The position numbers and the translations under genes are program-made. The notes beneath the pieces are model-generated. The model saw only the letters and a program-made list of their open reading frames with translations. It did no database searches and was not told the origin of the DNA. Shown in pieces: positions 16,072-24,602 of a stretch of DNA of 64,000 nucleotides (the stretch's first letter is position 1; each line of letters begins with the position of its first letter). The DNA is from Muricoccus pecuniae (GTDB lineage: Bacteria > Pseudomonadota > Alphaproteobacteria > Acetobacterales > Acetobacteraceae), in contig NZ_JACIJD010000008.1 of assembly GCF_014199205.1 (NCBI RefSeq), positions 62,001-126,000 on the forward strand. Reading direction: 5' to 3'.

Positions 16072-17139
16072 CTAGTGCGAGTACGGGTAGAGCTTCCAAT
16101 ACGACTTGATCAGCTTCCACCGGCGCGCAAGCCCGTCCGGCTCGAAGATGAGGAAGAGGATGATCGCCGCGCCGATGGCCATCTCCCGCAGGAAGGAGAT
16201 GTTGCCCCCGATCCTCAGCGCACGATCCACCGCGCTCCCCGCGATCGCATCCGCGCCAGCCTGAACCACCTCCGGCAGCGCGACCATGAAGGCCGCGCCC
16301 ATGAGGCTGCCCATGATCGAGCCCAGCCCCCCGATGATCACCATGCTGAGGAACTGGATGGAGAAGAGAATGTTGAAGGCCTCGACGCTGACGAAGAGGA
16401 GGTGGTGCGCGTAGAGCGCGCCGCCGATCCCCGCGTAGAAGCTCGCGATGCCGAAGGAGAGCGTCCGGTAGTAGGCGAGGTTGATGCCCATGATCTCGGC
16501 CGAGAGGTAATGGTCCCGCACGGCGACCAGCGCCCGCCCGTCCCGCGTTCGCATCAGGTTCGCGGCGGCCACGAACATCACGATGACGAAGGCGAGGACG
16601 AGGTAGAAGTAGCTCTCCTCGCGGTCGAAGGCGAAGCTGCCGATCCTGGGCGACTCAGTGATGCGCCCGGCGACGCCCCCGGTGAACCAGCGGGCGCGGG
16701 CGAAGAAGTCCTCCAGGATGAACTGCGCGGCGAGGGTCGCGATCGCGAGATAGAGGCCCTTGAGCCGGCCGGCCGGCGCGCCGAAAATCAGCCCGACCGC
16801 GGCGGTCAGTACCCCGGCCAGCGGGATGCAGAGCAGCACGGGAATGTGGAACGTCTCGTGCATCCAGGCCGAGGCGAAGGCACCGAAGCCGAAGAAGGCG
16901 GCATGGCCGATGCTGATCTGGCCGGTGAAGCCGACCAGGATGTTCAGCCCCAGCGCCGCGATCCCGAGCGTGCCGACATTGATGAGCAGGCCGAGGAAGT
17001 AGCGGTCGAGCACGAGCGGCGCGCAGCAGATCAGGGCGAGGCCCAGCCAGAGCGCCACCCGGCTGCCGAGCGTGGGGAAGATGGTGGTGTCGGCACGGTA
17101 GCTCGTGCGGAAGTCGCCGGCGGGGTTCATCACCGTCAT
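16072..17139 (-). CDS. livM: Branched-chain-amino-acid-type ABC permease (LivM)
   Basis: A 355-residue polytopic inner-membrane protein with about nine to ten hydrophobic segments. Family motifs are LGLNILVGFTGQISIGHAAF near the start of the second third and AYYRTLSFGIASFYAGIGGAL before the conserved IIGGLGSIMG loop, which contacts the ATPase. It forms the import channel with LivH. The start lies 4 nt after the livH stop, and 50 nt separate its stop from the binding-protein gene. Confidence 0.9.
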   Translation of the reverse strand: MTVMNPAGDFRTSYRADTTIFPTLGSRVALWLGLALICCAPLVLDRYFLGLLINVGTLGIAALGLNILVGFTGQISIGHAAFFGFGAFASAWMHETFHIPVLLCIPLAGVLTAAVGLIFGAPAGRLKGLYLAIATLAAQFILEDFFARARWFTGGVAGRITESPRIGSFAFDREESYFYLVLAFVIVMFVAAANLMRTRDGRALVAVRDHYLSAEIMGINLAYYRTLSFGIASFYAGIGGALYAHHLLFVSVEAFNILFSIQFLSMVIIGGLGSIMGSLMGAAFMVALPEVVQAGADAIAGSAVDRALRIGGNISFLREMAIGAAIILFLIFEPDGLARRWKLIKSYWKLYPYSH

Positions 17140-17143
17140 CGCG

Positions 17144-18037
17144 TCAGATCCGCTCGATGTTCTTCGTGCCGAACAGGCCGTAGGGCTTGATCAGCAGGAT
17201 CAGCAGGAGGGCATAGAAAGGGGCCACTTGGTACATGTTGCCCCAGTTCAGCCACTGGCTGTCCACGTACTGGGCCAGGTTCTCCAGCACGCCGACGATC
17301 AGCCCGCCCAGCACGGCGCCGACGATGGAATCGAGCCCGCCCAGGATCACGGCGGGAAACACCTTGATGCCGTAGATCGAGAGCGCGGAGGACACCCCGT
17401 TCACCATGCCGACCGTCACGCCGGCCACCGCGGAGACCACGGCCGAGATCGCCCAGGACATGGCGAAGACCCGCGGCACGGAGATGCCGAGCGACTGCGC
17501 CACCTGCTGGTCAAAAGCCGTGGCCCGCATGGCGAGGCCGTAGCGGGAGTAGCGGAAGAACCAGCCGAAACCCGCCATGATGGCGATCGAGATGCCGAGG
17601 GAGAGAAGATAGGCGGTCTGCACCTCGAGCCCGAGCACCGAAACCCGCTCCGCCGCAAAGACAGCGGGGAAGGGCTTGGCGAAGACGCCGAAGATCCATT
17701 TCATCAGGGCCTGGAAGAAGATCCCAAGGCCGATCGTGGCCATAATGACGCTGATGACGGGCTCACCGATCAACGGCCGCAGCACCACGACCTGAAGGAT
17801 GATGCCGAAGAGCGTCATGAAGGCGAGGGTGAGCAGGAATCCGGGAATGAAGGAAAGCTGCCAGTCTGTCAGCAGCCACCAGCACATCCAGGCACCGACG
17901 AGGAGGAACTCGCCTTGGGCGAAGTTCACGACCTGACTGGCCTTGTAGATGAGCACGAAGGACATCGCGACCACGCCGTAGAGCGCGCCGACGATGAGCC
18001 CGTTCAGAAGGAGCTGGAAGAGGAGCGCGCCGTCCAT
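17144..18037 (-). CDS. livH: Branched-chain-amino-acid-type ABC permease (LivH)
   Basis: A 297-residue polytopic membrane protein of the LivH family. The opening FQLLLNGLIVGALYGVVAMSF, the KASQVVNFAQGEF segment, YSRYGLAMRATAFDQQVAQSLGI and VFPAVILGGLDSIVGAVLGG are all typical. It pairs with LivM to form the transmembrane pathway. The start lies 2 nt after the stop of the upstream acyl-CoA synthetase, so the two are co-transcribed. Confidence 0.91.
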   Translation of the reverse strand: MDGALLFQLLLNGLIVGALYGVVAMSFVLIYKASQVVNFAQGEFLLVGAWMCWWLLTDWQLSFIPGFLLTLAFMTLFGIILQVVVLRPLIGEPVISVIMATIGLGIFFQALMKWIFGVFAKPFPAVFAAERVSVLGLEVQTAYLLSLGISIAIMAGFGWFFRYSRYGLAMRATAFDQQVAQSLGISVPRVFAMSWAISAVVSAVAGVTVGMVNGVSSALSIYGIKVFPAVILGGLDSIVGAVLGGLIVGVLENLAQYVDSQWLNWGNMYQVAPFYALLLILLIKPYGLFGTKNIERI

Positions 18038-18039
18038 GC

Positions 18040-19941
18040 CTAGGCCATCTCCCTCTGCGCCTCGGTGGAGACGACGCCCAGCACGGTGCGGATCCGCTGC
18101 TTTGTGCCGTCCTGGAAGGTGATGGTCGTGTCCACCGGGATGCTCCTCTCGCCGGCGTAGATCGCCTCGATGATCGGGCCGTACTTCTCGTTGATGACGC
18201 CGCGCCGCACCTTGCGCGTGCGCGTCAGCTCCTCGTCATCCGCGTCCAGCTCCTTGTAGAGCAGCACGAAGTCGCGGATCTGCTGGGCCGGCGGGAGGGT
18301 CGCGTTGACCTTCTCGACCTCGCCCCGGAGGAGGTCGAGAACCTGCTGCCGCGAGGAGAGATCCGAGTAGGTCGTGAAGGCGATGCGGTTCCGCTCGGCC
18401 CATTTCGAGACGATGGGGAAGCGGATGCAGATCAGGGTCGTCAGGTGCGGACGCTCATTCCCCAGCACCACGGCCTCTGCCACGTAGGGGCTGAACTTCA
18501 GCTTGTTCTCGATGAACTGCGGGCTGAACCGGTCGCCCCGCGACGTGGTCGCGATATCCTTCACGCGGTCGATGACGACGAGATGGCCCGACTTGTCGAA
18601 GTAGCCGGCATCCCCCGTATGCATCCATCCGTCCCGCAGGTCCGGAACCCCCTCCACGCCGTGGTAGCCGTGGAACATGTTGGGATGACGCGTCAGGATC
18701 TCGCCGACGCCGTTCGCGTCCGGCTCGTCGACCTTCAACTCCACGCCCTCAAAGGCGACGCCGACCGTGTCGAAGTTCACGTCCTCCGGACGGTGCAGGG
18801 TATAGGCGCCGAGCAGCTCCGTCTGGCCATAGAGCTGGCGCAGCGGCACGCCCATGGCCTGGAAGAAGCGGAAGGTGTCCGGCCCCATTGCAGCCCCGCC
18901 CGTCGCGGCCGAGGTGAGGCGCGTGAAGCCCAGCCGGTCGCGGAGCGCGCGGAACAGGATGAGGTCGGCCAGCCGCGAGCGCCGCCCCTTGGCCTGCGCC
19001 GCCAGGCCGAGCTTCATCCCCCAGTCGAAGGCGCGGCGCTTGAGGGGGGAGGAGTCCATCACGCGCGCGCGCACATCGGCGGCGAGCGATTCCCACACGC
19101 GCGGCGCGAAGAGCACAAAGCTCGGCCCGATCTCGCGGAAATCGGCCATCATCGTCTCGGGCTCCTCGACGAAGGAGACCCGCATGCGCGCGACCAGCCC
19201 GAAGCCGAGGACGTAGATCTGCTCCATGATCCAGGGCAGCGGAAGAACAGACACATACTCGTCGCCGGGGCCCTTCGGGTCAGCCGCGAGATAGGTCTCG
19301 GCGTGGCGGACCATCGCGCGGCCGCAGAGCATAGCGAGCTTCGGCCGCGCCGTGGTGCCCGATGTGGTGCAGAGGATGGCGGTGCGCTCGCCGTCGGTCG
19401 CGTCCACGAGCGCGTCCCAGGCGGCGGGATCGGCGGCGTGGGCGGCCTCTCCGCGCGCCACGAGCTCGGCCATGGGGAGCAGCCGGGGATCGGCGTATTT
19501 CCGCATCCCGCGCGGGTCGGAATAGATGATGTGGCGAAGCCCCGGCACGGCTTCCGCGATGTTGAGGAGCTTATCGACCTGCTCCTCATCCTCGGCGATC
19601 ACCACGGTCGCGCCGGCATAGGCGAGGAGATAGGCGACCTCCTCCTCCAGCCCGTCGCGGTAGAGGCCGAGCGAGCGGGCCCCGAGCGCGTGGGCCGCGA
19701 TCTCGCCCATGATCCAGTCCGGCCGGTTGTCGCCGAGCAGCGCGATCACCTCGCCCTCGCCGATGCCGAGATTGCGCAAGCCGAGCGCGATGGCGCGGGT
19801 GCGCGCCTCGTACTCGGCCCAGGTGATGCTCCGCCAGATGCCGAGGTCCTTCTCCCGCAGCGCGACCTCCGCGCCATGGCCCCGCGCGTTGCGGCGGAGC
19901 AGGCGGGGAAGTGTGTCCTCGGGCGCCATCGCGGCGCTCAT
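18040..19941 (-). CDS. Long-chain-type acyl-CoA synthetase (AMP-forming)
   Basis: A 633-residue ANL-superfamily enzyme of the FadD15/long-chain subgroup. The P-loop-like motif is TSGTTARPK, followed by SVLPLPWIMEQIY, LYGQTELLGAYT (adenylate binding) and DGWMHTGDAGYFD with DRVKDI. The catalytic Lys region comes late. It ligates CoA to a carboxylic acid at the membrane face. The family's usual SGTTGxPK reads SGTTARPK here, a minor variant. ATG 19941 overlaps the livG stop as ATGA. Finding it between livG and livH implies vectorial import and activation of the same acid. A second, PaaK-like ligase ends the operon, so two acids or two steps may be involved. Confidence 0.88.
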   Translation of the reverse strand: MSAAMAPEDTLPRLLRRNARGHGAEVALREKDLGIWRSITWAEYEARTRAIALGLRNLGIGEGEVIALLGDNRPDWIMGEIAAHALGARSLGLYRDGLEEEVAYLLAYAGATVVIAEDEEQVDKLLNIAEAVPGLRHIIYSDPRGMRKYADPRLLPMAELVARGEAAHAADPAAWDALVDATDGERTAILCTTSGTTARPKLAMLCGRAMVRHAETYLAADPKGPGDEYVSVLPLPWIMEQIYVLGFGLVARMRVSFVEEPETMMADFREIGPSFVLFAPRVWESLAADVRARVMDSSPLKRRAFDWGMKLGLAAQAKGRRSRLADLILFRALRDRLGFTRLTSAATGGAAMGPDTFRFFQAMGVPLRQLYGQTELLGAYTLHRPEDVNFDTVGVAFEGVELKVDEPDANGVGEILTRHPNMFHGYHGVEGVPDLRDGWMHTGDAGYFDKSGHLVVIDRVKDIATTSRGDRFSPQFIENKLKFSPYVAEAVVLGNERPHLTTLICIRFPIVSKWAERNRIAFTTYSDLSSRQQVLDLLRGEVEKVNATLPPAQQIRDFVLLYKELDADDEELTRTRKVRRGVINEKYGPIIEAIYAGERSIPVDTTITFQDGTKQRIRTVLGVVSTEAQREMA

Positions 19942-20744
19942 GCCGGCATCGCCTCGGCCGGCGCCTCTTCCGCCTCGCCGAGATAGGCGCGGCGCACCTC
20001 GGGATGGGCGAGCACCTCCTCCGGCCGTCCCTCCACGAGCTTGCGCCCGAAATCGAGGACCATGACGCGGTGGGAGATGTCCATCACCACGCCCATGTCG
20101 TGCTCGATCATCAGGATGGTCATGCCCCATTCCTCGTTCAGATCGAGGATGGTGCGCGCCATGTCCTCCTTCTCCTCAAGGTTCATGCCGGCCATCGGCT
20201 CGTCGAGAAGGATGAGCTTCGGCCGCAGCGCGACGGCGCGCGCCAGCTCGACGCGCTTGCGCAATCCGTAGGAGAGCGTGCCCGCCTGGGCCTTCCGGAT
20301 GTGCTGGATCTGGAGGAAGTCGATGATCTCCTCGACCTCGCGCCGATGCGCCAGCTCTTCCTTCTGAGCGCCGCCGATCCAGTAGGCCATGCCTGAGAGG
20401 AAGCCGGACTTCAGGAGGTGGTGGCGGCCCACCATGATGTTGTCGAGCACGCTCATATGCCCGAACAGCGCGAGGTTCTGGAAGGTGCGGCCGAGGCCGA
20501 GAGCCGCGCGGCGATTGGGGCGCAACCGCGTGATGTCCTGCCCGTCGAACAGCACGCGCCCCTCGGTCGGGCGGTAGCGGCCGGAGACGCAGTTGACCAT
20601 CGAGGTCTTGCCCGCGCCGTTCGGCCCTATGATCGAGAACACCTCGCCGCGCCCGACGGCGAAGGAAACATCCGTCAGCGCCCTGATCCCGCCGAAGCGG
20701 AGGGACACGGAATCAACCTGCAGGATTGGCGCATGCTCGCCCAC
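19938..20744 (-). CDS. livG: Branched-chain-amino-acid-type ABC transporter ATPase (LivG)
   Basis: A 268-residue ABC ATPase: Walker A GPNGAGKT, the LivG-typical RTFQNLALFGHMSVLDNIMVG insertion, signature LSYGLRK (in place of LSGGQ, as is common in LivG proteins of this subgroup), Walker B LILLDEP and MIEHDMGVVMDIS. GTG 20744 is the start, with GGGAG about 10 nt upstream; no ATG lies between it and the conserved domain. It is the first gene of the seven-gene importer and ligase operon, so the promoter should lie between 20745 and 20854. Confidence 0.89.
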   Translation of the reverse strand: MGEHAPILQVDSVSLRFGGIRALTDVSFAVGRGEVFSIIGPNGAGKTSMVNCVSGRYRPTEGRVLFDGQDITRLRPNRRAALGLGRTFQNLALFGHMSVLDNIMVGRHHLLKSGFLSGMAYWIGGAQKEELAHRREVEEIIDFLQIQHIRKAQAGTLSYGLRKRVELARAVALRPKLILLDEPMAGMNLEEKEDMARTILDLNEEWGMTILMIEHDMGVVMDISHRVMVLDFGRKLVEGRPEEVLAHPEVRRAYLGEAEEAPAEAMPA

Positions 20745-20854
20745 CCAGACGCTCCCTCGAATTCTTTGTTGAGGGAAGCATGAGGGCCGCGGGCGGCCTC
20801 GGCAAGCACCTTGTGCGCCGGGAGGGCCGGCGCCACCGTGGGTTGTGAAGCGCG

Positions 20855-21586
20855 CTAGCGCCGGCGGAGCCACAAGGCGAGGACGGGATCGTCGGTGGCG
20901 ACGGCGTCCAGCCCCAGATCCAGCATGCGCGCGATCGCCGGCTCGCGGTTCGCCCCCCAGGCGCCGACGCGCAGCCCGGCACCGCGGAGCGTGGCGAGGA
21001 CGTCCGCATTCACCGCCGACTCGTGGGTCTCGACCATGCTCGCGCCGGTACGGCGGGCGATCGCCACCACCCCCTCCAGCCCGAGATGGCGGATCATCGC
21101 GGGGGCGAAGAGCCAGGCGACGTTCCGCAAACCGCCGGCCTGGACCGCCGCGGCCGCGATTTCGGCCTCGAAGACGATGATCTCGGTGCGGGCCCGCAGC
21201 CCGAAGCGGTCCAGCTCCGTCAGGACCCGTGCCAGCAGCCGCGGATCGGGGCGCCCCTGCGCATTCGCCTTCACCTCCACCTGGAGGCCCGTCCGCCCCT
21301 GCGCCACCAGGCCGAGAAGGTCGGAGAGGCGCGGCACGCCTTCCCCGCCCGCCGAGACGAGCTTCAGCCCGGCCAGCTCATCCGCGCTCCGCGCCGCGAG
21401 CGGCCCCTGGCCGTTGCTCGTCCGCTCCAGCGTGGCGTCGTGCATGACCATCGGCTCGCCGTCGGCGGAGAGGTGGACGTCGCACTCCACCGCGTCCACG
21501 CCCGCCGCGATGGCGTTGCGGAAGGCCGACATGCTGTTTTCCGGCCACAGGATGGCGCCCCCGCGATGGGCTATGATCTCTGTCAT
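20855..21586 (-). CDS. Glycerophosphodiester phosphodiesterase (UgpQ-like)
   Basis: A 243-residue TIM-barrel GDPD. The catalytic and metal residues are in AHRGG (H7, R8), PENS (E16, N17), VECDVH (E34, D36, H38) and VMHD (H49). It hydrolyses deacylated phospholipids such as glycerophosphocholine to glycerol-3-phosphate and an alcohol. No signal peptide is visible, so it is cytosolic like UgpQ. A complete ugpBAEC-type importer lies about 20 kb away (42154-46418) without its own ugpQ, and this gene could supply the activity. It lies 110 nt upstream of livG on the same strand but probably has an independent role. Confidence 0.88.
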   Translation of the reverse strand: MTEIIAHRGGAILWPENSMSAFRNAIAAGVDAVECDVHLSADGEPMVMHDATLERTSNGQGPLAARSADELAGLKLVSAGGEGVPRLSDLLGLVAQGRTGLQVEVKANAQGRPDPRLLARVLTELDRFGLRARTEIIVFEAEIAAAAVQAGGLRNVAWLFAPAMIRHLGLEGVVAIARRTGASMVETHESAVNADVLATLRGAGLRVGAWGANREPAIARMLDLGLDAVATDDPVLALWLRRR

Positions 21587-21710
21587 TCTGAATCCGGTTG
21601 ATCTGCGTGGCCTGCCCTGTGATCCTGGCCTGGATCAGGCGAGAGGGGGATTTGTAAACCTCGCCCGACCCCCCGGGAAGGGACCGGGAACACTCAGCCG
21701 GATCAGCAAG

Positions 21711-21998
21711 ATGCCCCTCTGTCTCGTGCTCCACGACCTGCCGCCGGGCGGCACGGAGGTCCTGGAAGCCGCCGTCTGGGAGTTGAGCGAGAGCCACTCG
21801 ATGTTCGGCTGCGGCATGCTCGTGGATACGAGCGTCTCGGCCGGCTACCTCCTCTCCCATCTCCGCGGGGCCCTCATCCGCGCGGGGCTGGCGGGGAGGC
21901 TCATCATCGCCCCGGCCACCTCGCAGCTCCGCAGCTGGGGCGTGGAGCCGGAGGTCGAGGCCTGGATCGCGGAGAGCCTCTGCGAGACGGCCGAGTGA
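21711..21998 (+). CDS. Small protein of unknown function
   Basis: A 95-residue protein opening MPLCLVLHDLPPGGTEVLEA and ending with an acidic tail. It is mixed alpha/beta by eye, with three cysteines (C4, C34 and one near the C-terminus), no membrane helix and no signal peptide. I do not recognise the family. The ATG at 21711 lacks a strong Shine-Dalgarno (only GGA about 10 nt upstream), though the coding quality looks good. It stands alone between two minus-strand genes and converges with the nucleoside hydrolase gene 15 nt away. Confidence 0.6.
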   Translation: MPLCLVLHDLPPGGTEVLEAAVWELSESHSMFGCGMLVDTSVSAGYLLSHLRGALIRAGLAGRLIIAPATSQLRSWGVEPEVEAWIAESLCETAE

Positions 21999-22013
21999 AA
22001 GGCCCCACGCGGC

Positions 22014-22958
22014 TCAGGGCAGCCGGGCGAGTCTTCCGCCGAGCAGCTGGAAGAAGCCGTCCGCCCGGAGCGTCTCGGGAAGGGTGATCCGGGCGCCGGT
22101 GGGCATCTTGCCCCAGCGATCGATGTAGGTTCGCCCGCGGCCCGGCCCCTCCCCGCACTCGATGCGAAGCCCTGCGCTCCTCGCCCCGAACAGCTCGGGT
22201 GCGACCAGCCAGGCGACGGCGCAGGGATCGTGCAGCGGGTGCCCCTCCCCGCCCAGGCGGCGCGAGGGAGGAACGGCCGACATGATGTCGCAGGCCGCAC
22301 GGAGGCAGGCGCCCGTGCCGAGGCGGCGCATGGCCGCGATCCTCGCGGGCGTGACCAGCGCCTGGGCCGTCAGCTCGAGCGTGACCAGCGTCGTCGGCAC
22401 GCCGGAAGCGAGAAGGATGTCCAGCGCCTCCGGGTCGCTCGCGGCGTTGAACTCGGCGGCCGGGGTCAGGTTCCCCTCGCCCCAGGCACCGGCCATCAGC
22501 ACGATCTCCGCCACGCGGTCCGCCAGGGCGGGCTCGGTCGCCAGGGCGAGGGCGAGATTCGTCGCCGGGCCGATCCCGACCAACGTGTAGGCCCCGGCGG
22601 GCGCCGCGCGCAGCAACTCGCGGATCGCGTCCGCCGCCACGGCCTGCACAGGGGGCGGCCCAGGGGGCAGGACGATGCCGGCCAGCCCGTCCTCGCCATG
22701 CACCGCGCGCTCCCCGGCGAAGGCACCGCGGAGCGGCCGGTCCGCCCCCGGCACCACCGGCACGACGGAGCCGGCCAGCCCTACCACCGCGGCGGCGTTC
22801 GGCAGGGTCCGGGCGAGCCCCGCATTGCCGCCCGCGACCGTGACGATCCGCAGGTCCAGCTCCGGCGAGGCGAGGGCGAGCCAGAGGGCGAGGGCGTCGT
22901 CGGTGCCGGGATCGCAGTCGAGGATGACGGCGCGGCGCGGGGCGGCGGGCCCGCTCAT
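22014..22958 (-). CDS. Inosine-uridine-preferring nucleoside hydrolase family protein
   Basis: A 314-residue protein with the IUNH fold. The Ca2+-binding DCDPGTDDALAL motif lies at 14-25, the GPATNLALAL segment is in the middle, and GAWGEGNLTPAAEFNAASDPEA matches the family's substrate loop (the usual G.G N.TP.AEFN). The late HDPCAVAW holds the catalytic-region His and Asp. It should cleave the N-glycosidic bond of ribonucleosides for salvage, or a related N-riboside. Length is normal. The gene stands alone, with no nucleoside transporter next to it. Confidence 0.88.
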   Translation of the reverse strand: MSGPAAPRRAVILDCDPGTDDALALWLALASPELDLRIVTVAGGNAGLARTLPNAAAVVGLAGSVVPVVPGADRPLRGAFAGERAVHGEDGLAGIVLPPGPPPVQAVAADAIRELLRAAPAGAYTLVGIGPATNLALALATEPALADRVAEIVLMAGAWGEGNLTPAAEFNAASDPEALDILLASGVPTTLVTLELTAQALVTPARIAAMRRLGTGACLRAACDIMSAVPPSRRLGGEGHPLHDPCAVAWLVAPELFGARSAGLRIECGEGPGRGRTYIDRWGKMPTGARITLPETLRADGFFQLLGGRLARLP

Positions 22959-23336
22959 CCCCCCGGCTCCGCCGCGGCGGCGCCGAGGGAGAAAGCCTCG
23001 TCACGCGCACCAGAAGTGTCATTCAGCCCGAGCCGCGGGTCGTATTGCCGACCTTCGGGACGCGCTGCCCCTCCGATGCGGGGCGGTGCGAGGACGTCGG
23101 GGGCTGGCATGGGGCGTCTCCGTCCGTGGCGGCGCGGCCAGGATGCCAGCCCTGGCCGCCCGCTACCACGCCGGCCCCGGAACGACGGCAAACAGCACGG
23201 AATCACATGGGGCTGCCCGGGGTGGCACGCTGGCCCATGCGTCGCCCCCAAGCCTCAAACGCGGCTCTCGGGCCGCGCCACGCGCAGCCGGGTCGGTCCG
23301 GCGCTGCTGCTCCCGGCCCCTGGCCGGGAGTAGCGC
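22959..23336. other. 378-nt region without a recognisable gene
   Basis: No convincing coding sequence is visible on either strand. Short open frames exist, but their composition looks random and none has a ribosome binding site with a recognisable product. The region must hold the promoter of the nucleoside hydrolase (start 22958). At its right end it carries a strong hairpin serving the glycosyltransferase gene. It could be decayed coding sequence. Confidence 0.5.
23310..23330 (-). terminator. Terminator-like hairpin after the GT4 gene
   Basis: A perfect 9-bp stem, CTCCCGGCC/GGCCGGGAG, with a 3-nt loop lies 7 nt beyond the stop of the minus-strand glycosyltransferase. No T-run follows on either strand, so it may be a 3' stabiliser or a Rho-assisted stop rather than a classic intrinsic terminator. 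Confidence 0.45.
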
Positions 23337-24602
23337 TCAGGCCGCCCGGGCGGCCCGCCGCGGCGCCGGGCGGTAGATGTCCCGAAGGGTGGAGATGAAC
23401 TCCTCGCGCCCGATCACGTCCCGCAAGCTGGCTGAGAGGCGAGCATGGGTCTCCGGCACGGCCCCTTCCAGCATCGCGCGGGTGAGGTCGGGCGCGGAGC
23501 CGGCGCGGAAGTGCAGGCCGTCCACCCCGTCCTGCACCTTCTCGGCCATGCCGCCGATTCCGGAGACGAGCAGCGGCGTTCCCGCGCGCCGGGCCTCCTG
23601 GATGACCACGGGCGAGTTCTCCCACCAGACGGAGGGCATCACCACCCAGCCCACCGAGCCCATGAGGTCCAGCACGTCCGCGGCGTCGTAGCGGCCGGCG
23701 AAGGTGATCCGGTCCGTCGCCGCGGCGATGGGGCGCTCCAGCTGGGGGAAGAAGCGCAGCGCCTCGGCCTCCGTCGCACCGTAGATCGTCAGCCCGAGGC
23801 CGGCATCCTCGGCCAGCGCCGCCGCGAAGGCGGGGATGAGCACGTCGAGGCCCTTGAACTCCGTTGGCTGGCCGAAGAAGGCGAAGCGCCCGGACAGGCG
23901 CTCGCTGTCCCGCCGCCTGCGCGGGAGGGCGAGGAGGTCGTCCCCGAGATAGTTCTCCAGCACCGTCCCCGTATCGGGCGAGAGGCCCCAGGCGCGGTAG
24001 CGCTCGGCGATGAAGTGGCTGGGATAGAGGTGGTGGTCGAAGCGGCGGAGCCCGGCCATCATCAGCGCCTTGCGCAGCCGGAGCCGCTCAAGGGTCCCGT
24101 CCGGGAAGCAGGTGAGGCAGCGCTGCGCCGTCTCCTTCCTGCACAGCTCGCGGGAGCGGGTGCGGACCATCTGGCCGTGATGGCTGCAGATGGCCAGCAT
24201 CTCGTGGAGGGTGACCACCATCCGCGCATCCGGCCGCGCCTCCGCCAGCTCGGCCACGAGGTCGAGCCCGACGCGCCAGTAGTGGTGGAAGTGATAGACC
24301 TCCGAGCCTAGCCCCGCGAGTAGGCGCACCAGGGCACGCCGCTCCTCCGGGTTGCGCCACCACAGGCGGTCCTCCTCCATGCCGCCCACGCCGTAGAGGT
24401 ACTCGGCCTCCCCGTAGCGGGCCACCGCCTCCCCCCGGTCGGAGGGCGACTGGCCGCCCGGAAGCTCGACGGCGCTGACGAAGCGCGCGTCCCAGCCCTC
24501 CCCCGCCAGGGTCTGGAACTGGCGGTAGGCCGCCGTCTCCCCCCCGCCCTTCGAGAAGTCCGGATGCGCGTGGGCGATGATGCAGACGGAAGGGTTCCTC
24601 AT
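23337..24602 (-). CDS. Family 4 glycosyltransferase
   Basis: A 421-residue GT-B enzyme. The N-terminal donor loop region KGGGETAAYRQFQTLA, the inter-domain segment LENYLGDD, the second-domain opening FAFFGQPTEFKGLDVLIPAF and the nucleotide-sugar E-x7-E motif in ENSPVVIQEA are visible. It contains CSHHGQMVRTRSRELCRKETAQRCLTC, a Cys/His-rich loop seen in a GT4 subgroup. It transfers a sugar from an NDP-sugar during assembly of a surface glycan. The ATG overlaps the upstream stop as ATGA, so it is coupled to the unknown-function gene before it. It lies at the left end of the glycan island. Confidence 0.85.
   Translation of the reverse strand: MRNPSVCIIAHAHPDFSKGGGETAAYRQFQTLAGEGWDARFVSAVELPGGQSPSDRGEAVARYGEAEYLYGVGGMEEDRLWWRNPEERRALVRLLAGLGSEVYHFHHYWRVGLDLVAELAEARPDARMVVTLHEMLAICSHHGQMVRTRSRELCRKETAQRCLTCFPDGTLERLRLRKALMMAGLRRFDHHLYPSHFIAERYRAWGLSPDTGTVLENYLGDDLLALPRRRRDSERLSGRFAFFGQPTEFKGLDVLIPAFAAALAEDAGLGLTIYGATEAEALRFFPQLERPIAAATDRITFAGRYDAADVLDLMGSVGWVVMPSVWWENSPVVIQEARRAGTPLLVSGIGGMAEKVQDGVDGLHFRAGSAPDLTRAMLEGAVPETHARLSASLRDVIGREEFISTLRDIYRPAPRRAARAA

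Noticed and set aside
23252-23336. Small coding gene in the 378-nt gap before the GT4 gene
   Set aside because: Only random-looking short frames, no ribosome binding site with a sensible start, and a hairpin occupies the end.
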